DNA of 64,000 nt, taken from contig NC_092410.1 in assembly GCF_009017415.1 (NCBI RefSeq), positions 2,914,001-2,978,000 of the forward strand. Reading direction: 5' to 3'. This DNA comes from Aspergillus flavus (taxonomy: Eukaryota; Ascomycota; Eurotiomycetes; Eurotiales; Aspergillaceae). A model generated the notes under the pieces. That model searched no databases, was not told the origin of the DNA, and saw nothing but the letters and a program-made list of their open reading frames with translations. Made by a program: the position numbers and the translations under genes. Below, piece after piece: positions 1-11,653 of this stretch (its first letter is position 1; each line of letters starts with the position of its first letter).

Positions 1-91
1 CATGTCCCTCCAGGTATTCGGCTGCATCGTCGGCTCGGTGGGTTGGGATGGCGTGCGCCACGGTGTCGGAATGTTTCTTTTCCTCTCTCAT
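1..91 (-). CDS. N-terminal fragment of an unidentified gene, cut by the window edge
   Basis: On the minus strand an ATG at 91-89 opens a frame that stays open for 30 codons to the left edge. The residues look like genuine coding sequence: a charged start (MREEKKHSD) followed by HAIPTHRADDAAEYLEGH. No domain is visible in so short a piece. A polar, histidine- and acid-rich start of this kind is common in fungal membrane transporters, but that is only an impression. The gene would be divergent from the rhodopsin-like gene starting at 875, sharing the 783-bp spacer. It could also be a chance open frame. Confidence 0.4.
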   Translation of the reverse strand, partial: MREEKKHSDTVAHAIPTHRADDAAEYLEGH

Positions 92-874
92 GACCAGTCC
101 ATAGGGTTGGGGATTAATACCCAAGTCGAAAAGAAACAAGAAAAAGAAAAGAAAAGGGAGGTCACAGAACACACAACAAAAGAGAGAAGCAAACAATTTT
201 CTCCAAAGAAGGGAGAAGATCCAAGAAATGCCGCAGGCAGGACGCAAAAGAAAAGAAAAGAAAAAGTGCTACCAGTGTCAGCGCAAGAAAACCTCCGAGT
301 GCTGCAGTCAGAACTAACCCTGGCAAACTCTATTGGTCTGAAGCATAATTACAAGTATAATTATAATTTATTAAAGTAACTCCGCCGAGGCCAATCGTTT
401 GCGCGACGATGCTTTGGTCCTTGCTGCATGCCTTTGCCCTAACTGGACCACTGCTTTAGTGTATGCATTGGGTGAGACTTGCGGTGGAGAGTGTGGATTC
501 CTAAACTGAACAAGCTAACTAGTCTTTTTTTTTTTAATTGTGGTTAAATCCTGGAGGATCGAGTGTAATTTGATTTGATTATGATTTGAACGTGCATTCC
601 TTGCGGAGGGACACCTACACGAGGTTACGCCATGCTATGTCTCATCCTTGTCTTGGAATGATGTCTAGCCTTTTCCAGAAAAAGCAAACAATATTGCTGG
701 CCAGGTGGGAGATGCCGTGCAAGGGGGACGTGTATGCATTGTGTGTCATGGTGCAGAGCTCGCATGTTAGGCTGTCTTGCGTTAAAATAGTAGTTCCCAT
801 ACTCTGCGTCGAAGTTCTTGATGTCTTGTCTGCGTTCCTTTCGTCGAGATATTGTGCCTATGCTGACCTAAACG
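92..874. other. Intergenic spacer, probable divergent promoter region
   Basis: I see no convincing gene here. Two purine-rich AAAAG tracts lie at about 130-180 and 240-270, and a T-run at 526-535. An open frame at 586-951 overlaps the true start at 875 in another frame and has no recognisable content. Confidence 0.5.
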
Positions 875-2268
875 ATGGGCTGGGTGCACCATGCCGCTCC
901 GGAGGTCGAGGCCCAGTCCCAGTATCGGGAGATACTGGGTGTCTGTCTTAGCTTGACTGTTTTGATGGTCATTACTGTCTCTCTGCGGTTGGGTCTGCGG
1001 GCGCATGCGCGTCGACTGGGCGCTGCGGACTATGTGATGTTCATGAGTATGGTGAGTGGCATTCCTTATAGGCTTTGGTAGAGGCGATCCCATTAACCTG
1101 GTCCAGCTCTTCAGCGTCATTTACAGCGCTCTTTGTATCTCCCGTAAGTATCTCAATAAAAAATATCAGACCAGCGCTCACATCCACAGAAAGCAGATAC
1201 GGGCTGGGACTGCCACTCAACCTGCGCCCGAAACAAAACCTACCAATCTATAAAAAGGTCAGTACTGTATACCTTTCCATCGATCTAGATGAACAACTGG
1301 AACTGACCATATACAGCTCAACTACGCCGGTCGACCCTTCTACCAAATCGGCATCGCCGGCTTCAAAGCCTCGCTCTGCCTCAGCTATCTACGCCTCCTC
1401 ACCAAAACCTCACTATCCATCTATCGAATCCTCATCTGGACAGTTCTCACCATCTCCACACTAGGCCACATCGCCGGCGCACTGGCTTTAATCTTCAATT
1501 GTCGTCCTGTAAGTTCCCCATCCTAACAAAAGAACCACCACTAACCAAGAAAACAGGTCCAACTCGCCTGGCGAACAGACATAACAGGCACCTGTCTCCC
1601 CGTCGGAGGCACATTCTACGGTCTCGCCATCTTCACCATCATCTGCGACCTCATGATCATCTTCTTACCGATCCCGCTCTTGCTCCGCCTGAAGATCAAA
1701 CCCGCCCAGAAAGCGGGCGTCGTGTGTTTGTTCCTCCTAGGACTGTTCACGACCATCTGTTCGATCATGCGATTAACCCAGATCCACCGCGTAGCTTATG
1801 GGGACGGGAATTCCACTGCGTTGGTGCTTTGGGGGACGATTGAGTTTAATGTGGGTGTAAGTACAGTACTCCATTTACCCGATTTACTTCTATGTACAAG
1901 GATCTGCAACGGAACGGAATAGAAAAAGAAAAGAAAAGAAAAGAAGAAGAGTTCAATCCACGAACCAAACTAACAGTTTCTAGAACATCATCACCTGCAT
2001 TCCCTACTTAGCACCGCTGTTAAAGGGGCTGGTGCGGGATTTCCGATCGAATAGTAAAGCGTACGAGAGTCAGGGTCATTATGTTTTGGAATCATGGAAG
2101 GATCCCCGATCTCAGTTGCGATCGACTGCATCAGCACCGGTGCATCCGAGACGAACACCTAGCGAAGAGTTAATCATGGATAGTCTGGGGCCTAGCCATG
2201 GGGGGATCGAGATGACGGTCGAGGTGCGGGTGTCATTGGAGAGTAAGGTGTCTAGGGGGGTGGTTTAG
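875..2268 (+). CDS. Rhodopsin-domain (SAT4/PTH11-type) seven-helix membrane protein
   Basis: Fungus-specific integral membrane protein of the rhodopsin-domain family, whose members are mostly of unknown function; some PTH11-like members sense surfaces or signals. Six exons join in phase: 875-1051, 1107-1143, 1190-1257, 1317-1508, 1557-1856 and 1984-2268, giving 352 residues. The family layout is clear. A first helix is followed by RRLGAADYVMF (the usual R..G.DDY motif), then a helix with LFSVIYSALCIS, the GLGLPL loop, FKASLCLSYLRLL, the CRPV stretch after helix 4, ICDLMIIFLPIPLLLRL, and a last helix before a polar tail of about 75 residues. There is no CFEM domain in front, so it is not a classical full-length PTH11. 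The second exon is only 37 nt. Exact borders of the small exons are inferred from phase and family fit. Confidence 0.85.
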
Positions 2269-2989
2269 TCGTTACTCTGTATAATGGGGTTAACTTATAG
2301 TTTCATTGCTACAGGCCTTTAGTATGAGTCTTTTAATTACTCTGTAGAGTCTGACTCTGGACTGGGGAGGGAAGACAGGGAAGACCAGCGTAAGCACTAA
2401 TGCTGTGTCGAAGCAAGGGGCATGTTTGAGGTTGGTTAAGATTCCGAGGATATCCGTGAATACGACCTCGTCCGACGGAGGAGACTCCGGTGTAATTTTC
2501 ACTAAGCAGGGGTTGGAAAGGCTACGTGATCCTCGAGGAATGAGAATGAGACAGACAATTAGGGCTCACGCCAGTGGATCTCCCGGGTTTATCCCGAGCG
2601 GGTTAAGACGAGCGCAAGCATCTCGGCGTGCCGTCCGTCTTGAGAATGTCTTTGCTTAACTGCTTAGCCGTGTCTCAATCGAGTGGGGACGCTGTCAAGG
2701 TAAACGAATAGGCACGAGGTCAGTAATGCACCGGCTCAACCTTAATAAACCATCTTTATAGCACGTTTTAATATACTAGGACCGGGATTCTCTTCCTTCG
2801 GGCCAGACGTTAGCTCCACCTTCACGTCCATATCGCACCATTCAAGGAGTCTAGATTACTTCCCATCCCAACAGATTCAGATATCCCCCTCGGGCCCCTC
2901 CCCTTCTCACCCGGCCAGAACAAACAAGGATCAGGGGGATATCCATCTTACTTTCCCTTCGATAGATCGATACAGACCGAGCGTCAACC
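2269..2989. other. Intergenic spacer, nothing recognised
   Basis: 721 bp between two same-strand genes. It should hold the 3' end of the rhodopsin-like gene and the promoter of the monooxygenase. Short open frames here have no family features. Confidence 0.5.
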
Positions 2990-4474
2990 ATGGCCGACGA
3001 ACAACTGCCCGTGCTCATTATAGGCGCTGGTATCAGCGGCCTAGTCCTAGCCCAATATCTCAAAACCAAGTGCGTCCCGTTTCAGATCTTCGAGCGTGAC
3101 TCGGCGATCGACGCACGGAGCGGTGGATGGGGTCTTACTCTGCACTGGGCCTTGCCCGCATTGCGGCAGTTGCTCCCTGAGGATATCGTCGCGCAGCTGC
3201 CAGAGACGTACGTTAACAAGGAGGCTGCTGCGCGTGGTGATACCGGCCGCTACCAGTTCTTCGATCTGAAGTCTGGGGAGGCGCTTTATAATGTTCCTGC
3301 TGCAGAGCGGATCCGGGTTAGTCGGGTGCGAATGCGTCAGTTATTAACGAGTGGGATTGAAGTCCAGGTGAGGTTCATAAACTCATAGATATAGACACGA
3401 CACACGACGCTATCATCAAAAACCAGACTAATATCTGAACACAGTGGAACAAATCCCTTAAAGACATCAAATCAAGCCCAGATTCAGTAACAGCCCATTT
3501 CGAAGACAACTCAACATGCAAAGGCCGCCTCCTCCTCAGCTGCGACGGATCGCGATCCCTCTCCCGACAAATCCTCTATCCAACCGACCACGAAATGCAA
3601 CCCCTACCTGTCCAGCTCCTCGGCGCAACAGCCCTATACACACCCAAGGAAATGAACGGCGCTCAAATGATCGACCCGTTTATCTTCCAGGGCGCACATC
3701 CAGATACAAACGTGTATCTCTTCTTCAGCTGTACCACCCACCTACCTCCCATTTCTCCAAGTATAAATACAGAAACTAACTAAGGTGAATGAACAGTCCT
3801 CGACACCCCCAACAACTTCTCCGACAGCACAGACAAATACCACTGCCAGCTCATCGTCTCCTGGGCCGACTCAAAGGGCATCGACGTCCCGAAATCAAAC
3901 GCAGAGCGCCTCGCCCTCATGAAATCTCTAACGACGAACTGGGCTGATCCGTTCCGGTCTCTTATTCACCAGATCCCAGATGAGACGGAGGTGGTTTCGA
4001 TTCGTGTTGCCGATTGGATTTTCAGTCCGCGGAGGCAAAGGGGTCATCCTCGGGTTGTTCTTGTGGGCGATTCGGCGCATACTATGACTATGTGTTTGTT
4101 GTCCTTTTCTTTTTAGTATCTTGTGGGGTGGAGCTGTTTACTAACGGAAGGGATGTAGTCAGAGGTGAAGGTGCCAATAACGCTATCGTGGATGTACAGG
4201 ATCTGGTTAAGAGGATTGATTTTACGTTGGCTGGGTATGAAACCACTCTTAGTTGGGCTTGGTTCATGGGTGATGTGATATGCTAACGAGGTGTAGATCG
4301 TTCACGCTAGATGCCCTTCGTTCTTCTGTTGCCGCATATGAACAGGATATCTTTGCCCGTGCGGAAACGTCTGTTCTGAATTCCAGACAGGCGTGTCTTG
4401 ATGCGCATGATTTTGAGAAGATTTTGAATGGGAGTCCTTTGGTTTCGAAGAGGGTGCTTCAGGAGGATAAGTAA
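2990..4474 (+). CDS. FAD-dependent aromatic-type monooxygenase (salicylate hydroxylase-like)
   Basis: Class A flavoprotein monooxygenase, which uses FAD and NAD(P)H to insert one oxygen atom into a substrate; the substrate cannot be told from sequence. Five exons join in phase: 2990-3367, 3445-3730, 3797-4093, 4159-4234 and 4297-4474, giving 404 residues. Residues 8-17 (LIIGAGISGL) form the GxGxxG dinucleotide-binding turn, followed by FQIFERDS at the end of the second strand. The second FAD motif is VVLVGDSAHTMTM, continuing across an intron into FRGEGANNAIVDVQDL, the usual GD..H...P..G.G.N.A..D signature with Met where Pro is common. Length is normal for the family. No polyketide or peptide synthetase lies nearby, so a catabolic or stand-alone role is as likely as a place in a secondary pathway. 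Confidence 0.88.
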
Positions 4475-5426
4475 GTCTGAGTATCTTTAGGATAGAATTT
4501 GATCGGAGATCTACCCGGGTATGCAAAAGTTGGGTATAACTCATGAAGATCAAGTGATGAGATTATGATAGAGAAGACTTCGATTAAATACAGCAATATG
4601 ACATTGGAATTGGATCTTCCATGAAATGAACTGTATGGAGTGTAAAAGCGACGCCCATACAAGGATCGAGTACATACAATGTCTTCCTCGCGAATAAGTC
4701 TAACTGCTGCAACATCCGTCACGCACGATGTAGTTACGGTACATTTAGATTAAAACCATGCTTTACGTTGATACTGAGTCGTCTATCCAATCAGATCTTT
4801 AACGTTCGTCTGCTGTACCATGGTTGCTTGAAGCCACCTCCAGGTGAAGAATCTTGGATGACATTGGAGGCGCCTTCGCAACATCACCTGAGCCGTCAGT
4901 GTTTGACCATTAGGTTGAGTTTTTCTATTTCGGACCAGAAAAACATGAGCAGCAAAAAGAAATGAACCGTCTGTCTGAAAAAGTTCAAAAGTCAAGGCAG
5001 ACATTTTCATAAGTTAGAAACCGGTGGCGTGAAATACCTTGACCCGAAATGCAGTGTTCGCAGGGTCAAGTTTAGGGTCATAGGTTCAACATTAGGTTTA
5101 ACATTAGGGTCAGCATTAGGGTCAGAAATTAAGGCATCAAGGCAGTAATCAGGCATAATTAAGGCATTTATATTACCGAAATAGGCAGTGAAAGCGGATT
5201 ACATAAGACGACCCTAAACCTCAAACGCGCCACCTCGTCTTCTTCCCTGCAGTCTTTGTTTTCTTCCCATTTTCCATCCACAGCAAGCTCGTCACCCACA
5301 GCCATCGATCTGCATCGATTTGGGCATCATTTTCTTTTTACTTCGACCCGGTTGGGCCCAAAATCACGCTGTATACTTGCTGTGAGTGAGTTGGGGTGCA
5401 GTCCGCTTCGCTGACCGCCTTTGGAT
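4475..5426. other. Intergenic spacer upstream of the TRF-type gene
   Basis: 952 bp between same-strand genes. The first part has no recognised content. The last 350 bp carries the TTAGGG-type motif cluster, listed separately, and a run of short AAGGCA/CAGGCA words at 5130-5170. Confidence 0.5.
5071..5217 (+). promoter_or_regulatory. Cluster of telomere-type TTAGGG motifs in the promoter of a TTAGGG-binding-factor gene
   Basis: Three TTAGGG hexamers lie on the plus strand at 5072-5077, 5104-5109 and 5116-5121, and one CCCTAA at 5212-5217. The last two plus-strand copies sit in a perfect tandem pair of the 12-mer CATTAGGGTCAG (5102-5113 and 5114-5125), preceded by the degenerate copy ACATTAGGTTTA. 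The cluster ends about 210 bp before the start codon of the TRF-type protein. A random hexamer is expected about once per 2 kb on both strands together, so four in 147 bp is a clear excess. Function as binding sites is inference. Confidence 0.6.
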
Positions 5427-8400
5427 ATGGCTCGCATTGCTACGCGTGTTGCCGGGCAGCAGGATATCCATGGTTTGAAGGCGAGTCCACCGAGGAGACG
5501 GTGGACGAGAAGTCAAAGTCGGGAGCTTGAGGCTCATCCGATGGATGATGTTGCCGCTGGGAAGTCTTCTCTGAAGGGTAACAAGTTGTGGAAGGGCAAA
5601 GGGAAATTGGGCGGACATGGTCAGTATTGTTTGTTTTGTTCACACTGAAACCGGACAATAAAATCAAGTCTTCTTCTGTCATGTATTTTTCTTTTTCTAT
5701 TAAGGCTTTCTGTGAGTTTGTTGTTATTTATTTTGCTGTCATGTGGAGGATATCTGAACTGCACCTTCTACGCTCCCGCGGAATGGGAACTTACATCTCC
5801 ATCGATAGACTTGGACGTCGTCACAGAAGAATCACCGCTCAAGTCATCCCGAAAGTCGGGATTTCCAGCTCGTCAGGTGATTCCTGAATCGCCTGAGGAT
5901 GTGCACAACAACACCATGTCGGGCTCTACGATTATCGTACCTGAGGCAGAAACAGATCAAGAGGAGGATGAGGATGATGACCAGGACGAGCTGGGGCCAG
6001 AGTTGATGCTCGAAACTCTTCCCAGCTTGGAGCGATCCGCAAAGGATGTTCTTGATTTTCTGGTCCCTGGCTCCGCAGATCTTAAAAGTATCGTCAATAT
6101 GGCCAAGCGGCTCTCAGATCCCAGGAACACCCAAAGCAAACGTTTAAACCTCCGTAAGAATGCCTTGAAGAACCAGCCGGGGTGGTTCGAGGGCAGGACA
6201 TACATCGACGTCACGCGAGCTAGCGAGTCCCTCTCGTCTCATTTCTCGAAGGATGGGGTCCAGCTAAATTGGAGCGCGGAGCCTATCCTCCATCACGCTA
6301 ACTGTGCCCGTTTCGCTCTCGAGGTGCTTCTGGCTAGTAATAATTCAACCGGCTTCAGAAAGGCCATAAGGGACGTGGAAGGTCAGTTTCCAGCGCCTTT
6401 TATGCGTGATCTGGTCAATGGTCGGCGGAATGCCGTTGGGGAAAGCGCGCTTTTAAAGGACACCTTCCAGCTCGCCTTGGAGATCCGCACTCAGTCCTTG
6501 ATCATGCAGTTGGAGTATCGTCAGCATGAACCCAGCTTCGATCCGAACTTCATCCTGGAAGACGGATTCTTCCTGGATGTGTCTGTTCACGAACCGATTG
6601 ACAGCGACAATGCTCCAATGCGTGGGTTCAACTTGCCAAGGCTTAACATTGATGGCTCTCTACCCGACGAGTTCAGGGAGGCAGCATCCGATCGCTTCGA
6701 AGAAATGGTCGCCAATCTACCAGATGAAGATGGCACCTTTGATATTGACGACTTCAAAACAACCTACTCCTGGCGGAGCTTCCTCCTGCGAGCGGCTCGA
6801 TGGATTCGCAAACGATGTGAGGAAATTGATCAGGACATAAGCCGTCAGCCGAGTGCAGAATCTGCGCGCGAGGAATTTTTTGCAGAAATTGACGCGAAGA
6901 ATCGTCGCAGTAGCAGCGTGGCGGGTCGCTCTAGCTTGGCTCCCCGACATACAGAGGAAAGGAGTGAGCGGGGGACGATCGCTTCTCCCGACAATCGAAG
7001 AGTTTCGGCGATCCCACCTGCAACTCCTAGAGACTCGCCGAGGGGCGTTGAGTCTAAGGAACGGAGAAAATCTGGAAAACCGTGAGTTGAGAGTTTTTTT
7101 ATCATCTCAGCAGCTGGCTAACCTGTTTAGGGCTTTTTTGAACAAATCATCTCTCGAGCGCATAGCGCAAAGAGTAAAACAGCCCCATGTGTCCATCAGG
7201 GATTTCGAGGCGCGCAGACAATCAGACGCTGCTGCCAGACCAGCTCCAAGAAATATCCATAAGGAATCCGAATCGCAGCTTCGGCGCCAGACCCTACCAG
7301 CGCCCCGGCAATCGAGACCGGCAGCATTTGAAGAAGCAACCGAAGAACATGTCGAAGAGCCTGCCGAGGAGCCTGCAGAAGAGCCTACTGGAGAACATAT
7401 CGAAGAGCGAACCGAAGAGCTTATTGAAGAACATACTGGAGAACATATCGAAGAGCGAACCGAAGAACATATCGAAGAGCATACCGAAGACCTTATTGAA
7501 GAACATACCGAAGTGCGCACTGAAGAACCTACTGAAGTATCAGGCTTCCGTGAAGAATCGCCGCTCCTGCACCATGATGAACAGGATGTCTTTAACGTGG
7601 ACAGCGAGTCTGAACTGTCTGAACTCTTTGTTGGTGAACGTACACAATTAGAGAAGTCCCACAGTCCCGTTATGAGGAGGTCACGCGAGCCTCGCTTTGC
7701 AACTCTCAGCCCTGTCAGGACCAGACTCTTCGCAACAGAGGTACGCCTCGAACCAACCTCGACGCAGACGAGCAACACCTTTCGCCCAATACCCTCCAGT
7801 CAAGAACTGTGGAAAGCAGCCGCGTCACGCCGTGGTACAACTCCTACACAGACGAGCAACGCCTCGCGTCCACTGCCCTCCATCCAAGAGCTATGGAAAG
7901 CCGGCAACCGCGACGGTCCATCCAAACATGCCAAAATGTCCGAACAGGCCTCCCGATTCATCGACCGTCAAGCCAACGCGCACCGCGTCTCCCCCATCAG
8001 CCAATCGGCCGATCCACAAAGCGCAGAACGACGCCACACCGAACTGCAGTCCAAGAAACGACGACGCTACGAATCAGAGGATGAAGAGAGCGACGGCGAA
8101 CTCAGCAACTACAACCGTCCCGTCGACACTGCACGCAGGCGTGCAGAAAAGCCCGCACAGCCTAACAAACGCCAGAGAATCGAAGAACACGACGAATCCG
8201 CAGCTCAGCTGCTGAACGGTCTGCAAGAGACCACGCGCAGAACTTCCGTTCGTGAATCGCCCGAGGCAGCGCCCAGAAGTACCAACCCCGTCCCTGTATC
8301 CTCTAGCGCGAGACACACAGTCACATCGACGAAGGCACCAGTGCGATGGACGCCGGCCGAAGACAAGCGACTGATTCGGTTAATTGAAGAAGTCGGTCTA

Positions 8401-8689
8401 GGAGGACCCAAGGGCAGCGGATGGTGCAAGATCGCGAGTCAAAACGAGGCGCAGCCAGTTAAGGAGGGCGAGAGCCGCATCGCAGGGCGCAACCAAGTCC
8501 AGCTCAAGGACAGGGCAAGGAACATTAAAATCAGATATCTTAAGTATGTCTCTTTCTCTTGTCATTTACCGGAGAATGAAACTAACACAAAACAGAGACC
8601 GAAAACCTCTTCCCTCGAACTTCGAGCACGTAACCATGAAAGAGAAAGACCGGGCCATGCTCGCGGCGAAAGGTATCAACGTGACTTGA
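5427..8689 (+). CDS. TRF-type telomere repeat-binding factor (Tbf1/Taz1-like): TRFH-like domain plus C-terminal telobox Myb
   Basis: Predicted nuclear protein that binds double-stranded TTAGGG repeats at telomeres and possibly at gene promoters. Four exons join in phase: 5427-5619, 5809-7081, 7131-8543 and 8596-8689, giving 990 residues. I start at the ATG at 5427. An acidic tract lies near residues 115-127. Residues about 160-400 are helical and match the dimerisation region of TRF-family proteins (for example ARFALEVLLA and FMRDLVNGRR). Residues about 557-627 are an imperfect Glu/Thr/His repeat. Near residue 892, VRWTPAEDKRLIRLIEEVG opens a single Myb domain. It ends in VQLKDRARNIKIRYLK, a telobox (family form V-D-L-K-D-K-x-R-N) with Gln for Asp, split by the last intron. 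Intron 1 is 189 nt, long for this genome, so a small extra exon is possible. Assignment to Tbf1 versus Taz1 type is uncertain. Confidence 0.82.
7341..7535 (+). repeat. Imperfect coding tandem repeat (Glu-rich, EEHTEE/HIEERTEE units)
   Basis: Inside the TRF-type gene the DNA repeats words such as GAAGAACATA and GAGCGAACCGAAGA with slight changes. It encodes about 65 residues made of units like EEPAEEP, GEHIEERTEE and IEEHTED. It keeps the reading frame throughout. Such a tract is expected to vary in length between strains and is probably disordered or coiled. Confidence 0.75.
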
Positions 8690-9086
8690 TCGCAGAGGGT
8701 GATCTTTTTCCTTCACTTTGTCTTGTACACTTGTCTCTTGCACTTATTCTTGTGATTTCCGTCTCCAGAATGATACCCCTAATGCGAGTCGCGCGTTCTT
8801 CGAGTGTCGTGGTTCAACGTCGGAGCTCTTTTATGTTTATGGTTTGGTTTCATGATATGGTTTAATCAAATATTTATTCTATGGTATATCGTTCAACAAT
8901 ATATTATGATTAAGCGAGCGGATCGGGTATCCAGCGTGCATAATAATCCAGCACAATACCGCAATAGACACGAGTCGACCAGCGATCTCACAAGAAAAGA
9001 CAGTATACAAGATACACAATCAAGCGAGCATATACAAACCATCCACAACACTATTCACACAAAACCATTCTCCAACCCACATCCCC
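8690..9086. other. Convergent 3' spacer
   Basis: 397 bp between the ends of the TRF-type gene (plus) and the WSC gene (minus), presumably their 3' untranslated regions. Nothing else is seen. Confidence 0.5.
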
Positions 9087-9953
9087 CTAAAACAACCCCC
9101 AAACCCCCACAACACCAGCCACAACCCCAACAACCACCCCCCTCTCAGAAGAAATCTGGGAAGCACCAGCAACAACACTAGCCGACGGCGTCGCCCCCCC
9201 ACTAACCGACGCCGAAGCCGAAGCCGACACAGAAGCCCTCGCACTCCCCGTAGCCACCGAAGTAGTCAGAGTCTTCGAAGGGCTAGCCACAACATCCGGC
9301 TGATTGGGATACGCAGTCCCCGAAGGCGCAGTCACGATAGTGCCGGTAGCAGTCGACGGGGCGTTACTGGCGGTCTTCACCATGGTTGGGTTGACGCTTA
9401 GACTGGCGAGAGGGTCGGAGTCGCCGTCGTCGACGTCGGGGGCTGTGAGAATGCCGTTGGTTTCTGTTTCTCGTTCGGTGTCTTTGTCGGATTCGGGGGT
9501 TGTGGTTGGGTAGATGGCGCGGCGGGATTTGCTGGTGGTGAAGGTGCCGATTGTGTAGGTTTTTGGGCCGCCGCCTGGTTTCTTGTTAATCATTTGTTTT
9601 CTTTGGGTTATGGGTGCATTGATTGTGCATGGAGGTTAGGGTTTGGAGGTATAGATAGGATAAAACATACAAGAATCCGCCGGATACCCAGGACATTTCG
9701 TCGTACATTCCGTATTCTCAACCTTGGCGGAGAGCGGAGGAAGAGTATCTCCACAGAAACATTTCTGGTCTTGCACGGCATAAACAGGCTTGTTCTCTTC
9801 GTTGCAGATTTGCTGGCACAGAGCCACGGATTGGTATTCTGTCGAACGCGAAAGAGTCAAACTGCCCAGGTCATTGTAGCAGGCCGTATTCAAGGCGAGG
9901 GCTGGAACAGATAGAAGGCCGAGGATGGATAAGTTGATGATTGTTCTTGTCAT
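9087..9953 (-). CDS. Secreted WSC-domain protein, probably GPI-anchored
   Basis: Predicted cell-surface protein. Two exons join in phase (9953-9671 and 9574-9087), giving 256 residues. Residues 1-21 are a signal peptide (INLSILGLLSVPALA). One WSC domain follows (about 22-100), with the expected cysteines in ACYNDLG, ALCQQICNEE, QKCFCGD and TTKCPGYPADSC, and the closing CGG made across the splice junction. WSC domains are carbohydrate-binding modules in wall sensors and secreted glucan-binding proteins. The rest is Ser/Thr/Ala-rich and looks O-glycosylated. It ends in a short hydrophobic run (VVVGVVAGVVGVWGLF) with no cytoplasmic tail, which fits a GPI signal better than a Wsc1-type sensor. 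Alanine/serine-rich repeats (SASASASVSGG) precede it. It is divergent from the dehydrogenase at 11654. Confidence 0.85.
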
Positions 9954-11653
9954 TTTGGATTTTTTCTTTTTGTTTAGGTAGGTGTTTGAGTGAGTTGAAT
10001 GAATGTATATATATGTCTTTTTGGACGATTCGGCACCGGGCAGATTTAGTTTATTTTATTTATAAATTGGGAAAAAAGAGTGAATAAAGATCGAAGATGA
10101 AACAGACAAAGAACGGAAAGGTTAAAGATAGTTTAAATTTTCTTCCAAATCAAAGAGCGAAGAAACAGAAAAAGGGACAAAAAAAGACACAGGTCGACAG
10201 GGCACAATCTCAAATATAAAAATAATCTGATCCCTTCATCCACCCTTGAAAGAGAGACGAAAGGGAAAAAAAAAAATAAACCAACCCCTTTGGAAAATCC
10301 GAAAATCCAAAACTCAGAAATGAAACGGCAACAGAATGCCGATCGGGAAGATCGCAAGAAGAATCAAACGTATTCCGTCAACTCCAGTATTTTCCTCGAC
10401 GGAGTTGAGTGAGTGAACTCCAGTTCGCTGGTCGATCGACAAACTGAAACCCCCGCTGGGCAGGGCGTTTCAGCCAATCCCTTCCGTTGGTTTCATGGGT
10501 CGTTCATGTCGCTTAGAAGGTAGTCGGGCAATTTAGCGTAGGGCCAACGTAGTTTTTTCGCAGTGATCCACTCCCTTGGGCTGGAGTCAACGCGGTGATG
10601 TCACGGATCGACGCAACTATTGCTTTCTGAGACTGACCACGCGAGACACTATCGATTATTGTGTTTTTCCCCGGGGAGGCAGAGAGACGCGGTGCCGTCA
10701 TTGGTGTGGATTCGGTCTCTCATCTGGGGTGGGTTTTATCCATTGGCGCCAGTAAAATCCCGCAGAGTGAGGAACTGCTCCATGTGTCAGTGGACTGTGG
10801 GTAAAGCCGTACAGGGGACGAAACTGTGTGGTAGCGAGAGTGTCATGTTGTTGTTTCGAAGATCGCAAGAATGGTTCGGGTTGCGCGATGGAAATTGACT
10901 GCCGACGGGATCGGCACCTGATCACAGGAGCCCTCATTGAGTACAATCCCATAGTCATTCCAATCGTGATCGGACTTCAAACATCACAGGAGAAATACAA
11001 ATACTATAATGTCCGAAACCATAAATATCCTGTCTCATCCTAGAAAAAAGAAAGACAGTATCAGACACGTCAATTGACTCCACCCACGCCACCAAAACAT
11101 TTATAGTGTTTTGCACCCACCAATTCCAAATCGACCCCTCGAAAAATAAAGGGATGTCATCGCAGACCACGAGTTCATCCCTTCCTTGCTGGCCAGATAT
11201 TAATATCCCACTGCAAGCATACCGGACACTACACGCTTCTAGAATGACGGGTGCAGGACCCTCTCTTTACCCTGGCCAGGTACAAATGTACGTACTAAAA
11301 CAGATTCTTTTTTGCTAGACTTATGTAAGCAGTTATCGGTTCTTTCTGAATTGGGAAGGTTGACAGGACCGATGGATACCACAGAGTCACGGACAAGATT
11401 TCTCGAGTACACAGTACATAAGGTTCCAGTCACTATTCAACAGATACTTCTAACACGATACAAGATATTCTATACAGATAACAAGTACTTGCCCGCATTT
11501 CTTGCTATCGCGTTCCTGTTGCGTCATAGGATGACATCAACTTGAGCACATAGGGCTGTACCCAACTTTCAACTTCTATAAATCGTTTACCCAGCTCACA
11601 TCTAGAATTGAAGTAATATACAATCACAAAGTAATAGGGAAAGTAATTACACC
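9954..11653. other. Long intergenic spacer, divergent promoters
   Basis: 1.7 kb between the WSC gene (minus) and the dehydrogenase (plus). An A-rich stretch at about 10055-10280 lies upstream of the WSC start, and a TATATATA-like word at 10007-10014 is close enough to act as its TATA region. Open frames at 10620-10958 on both strands show no family features. I recognise no gene or RNA. Confidence 0.45.

Noticed and set aside
586..951. 121-codon plus-strand open frame before the rhodopsin-like gene
   Set aside because: It overlaps the supported first exon at 875 in a different frame and has no recognisable features.
7107..7778. 223-codon minus-strand open frame rich in Ser and Cys, inside the TRF-type gene
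   Set aside because: It is the antisense shadow of the Glu-rich repeat and its surroundings. The plus-strand frame has splice-consistent flanks and a Myb domain.
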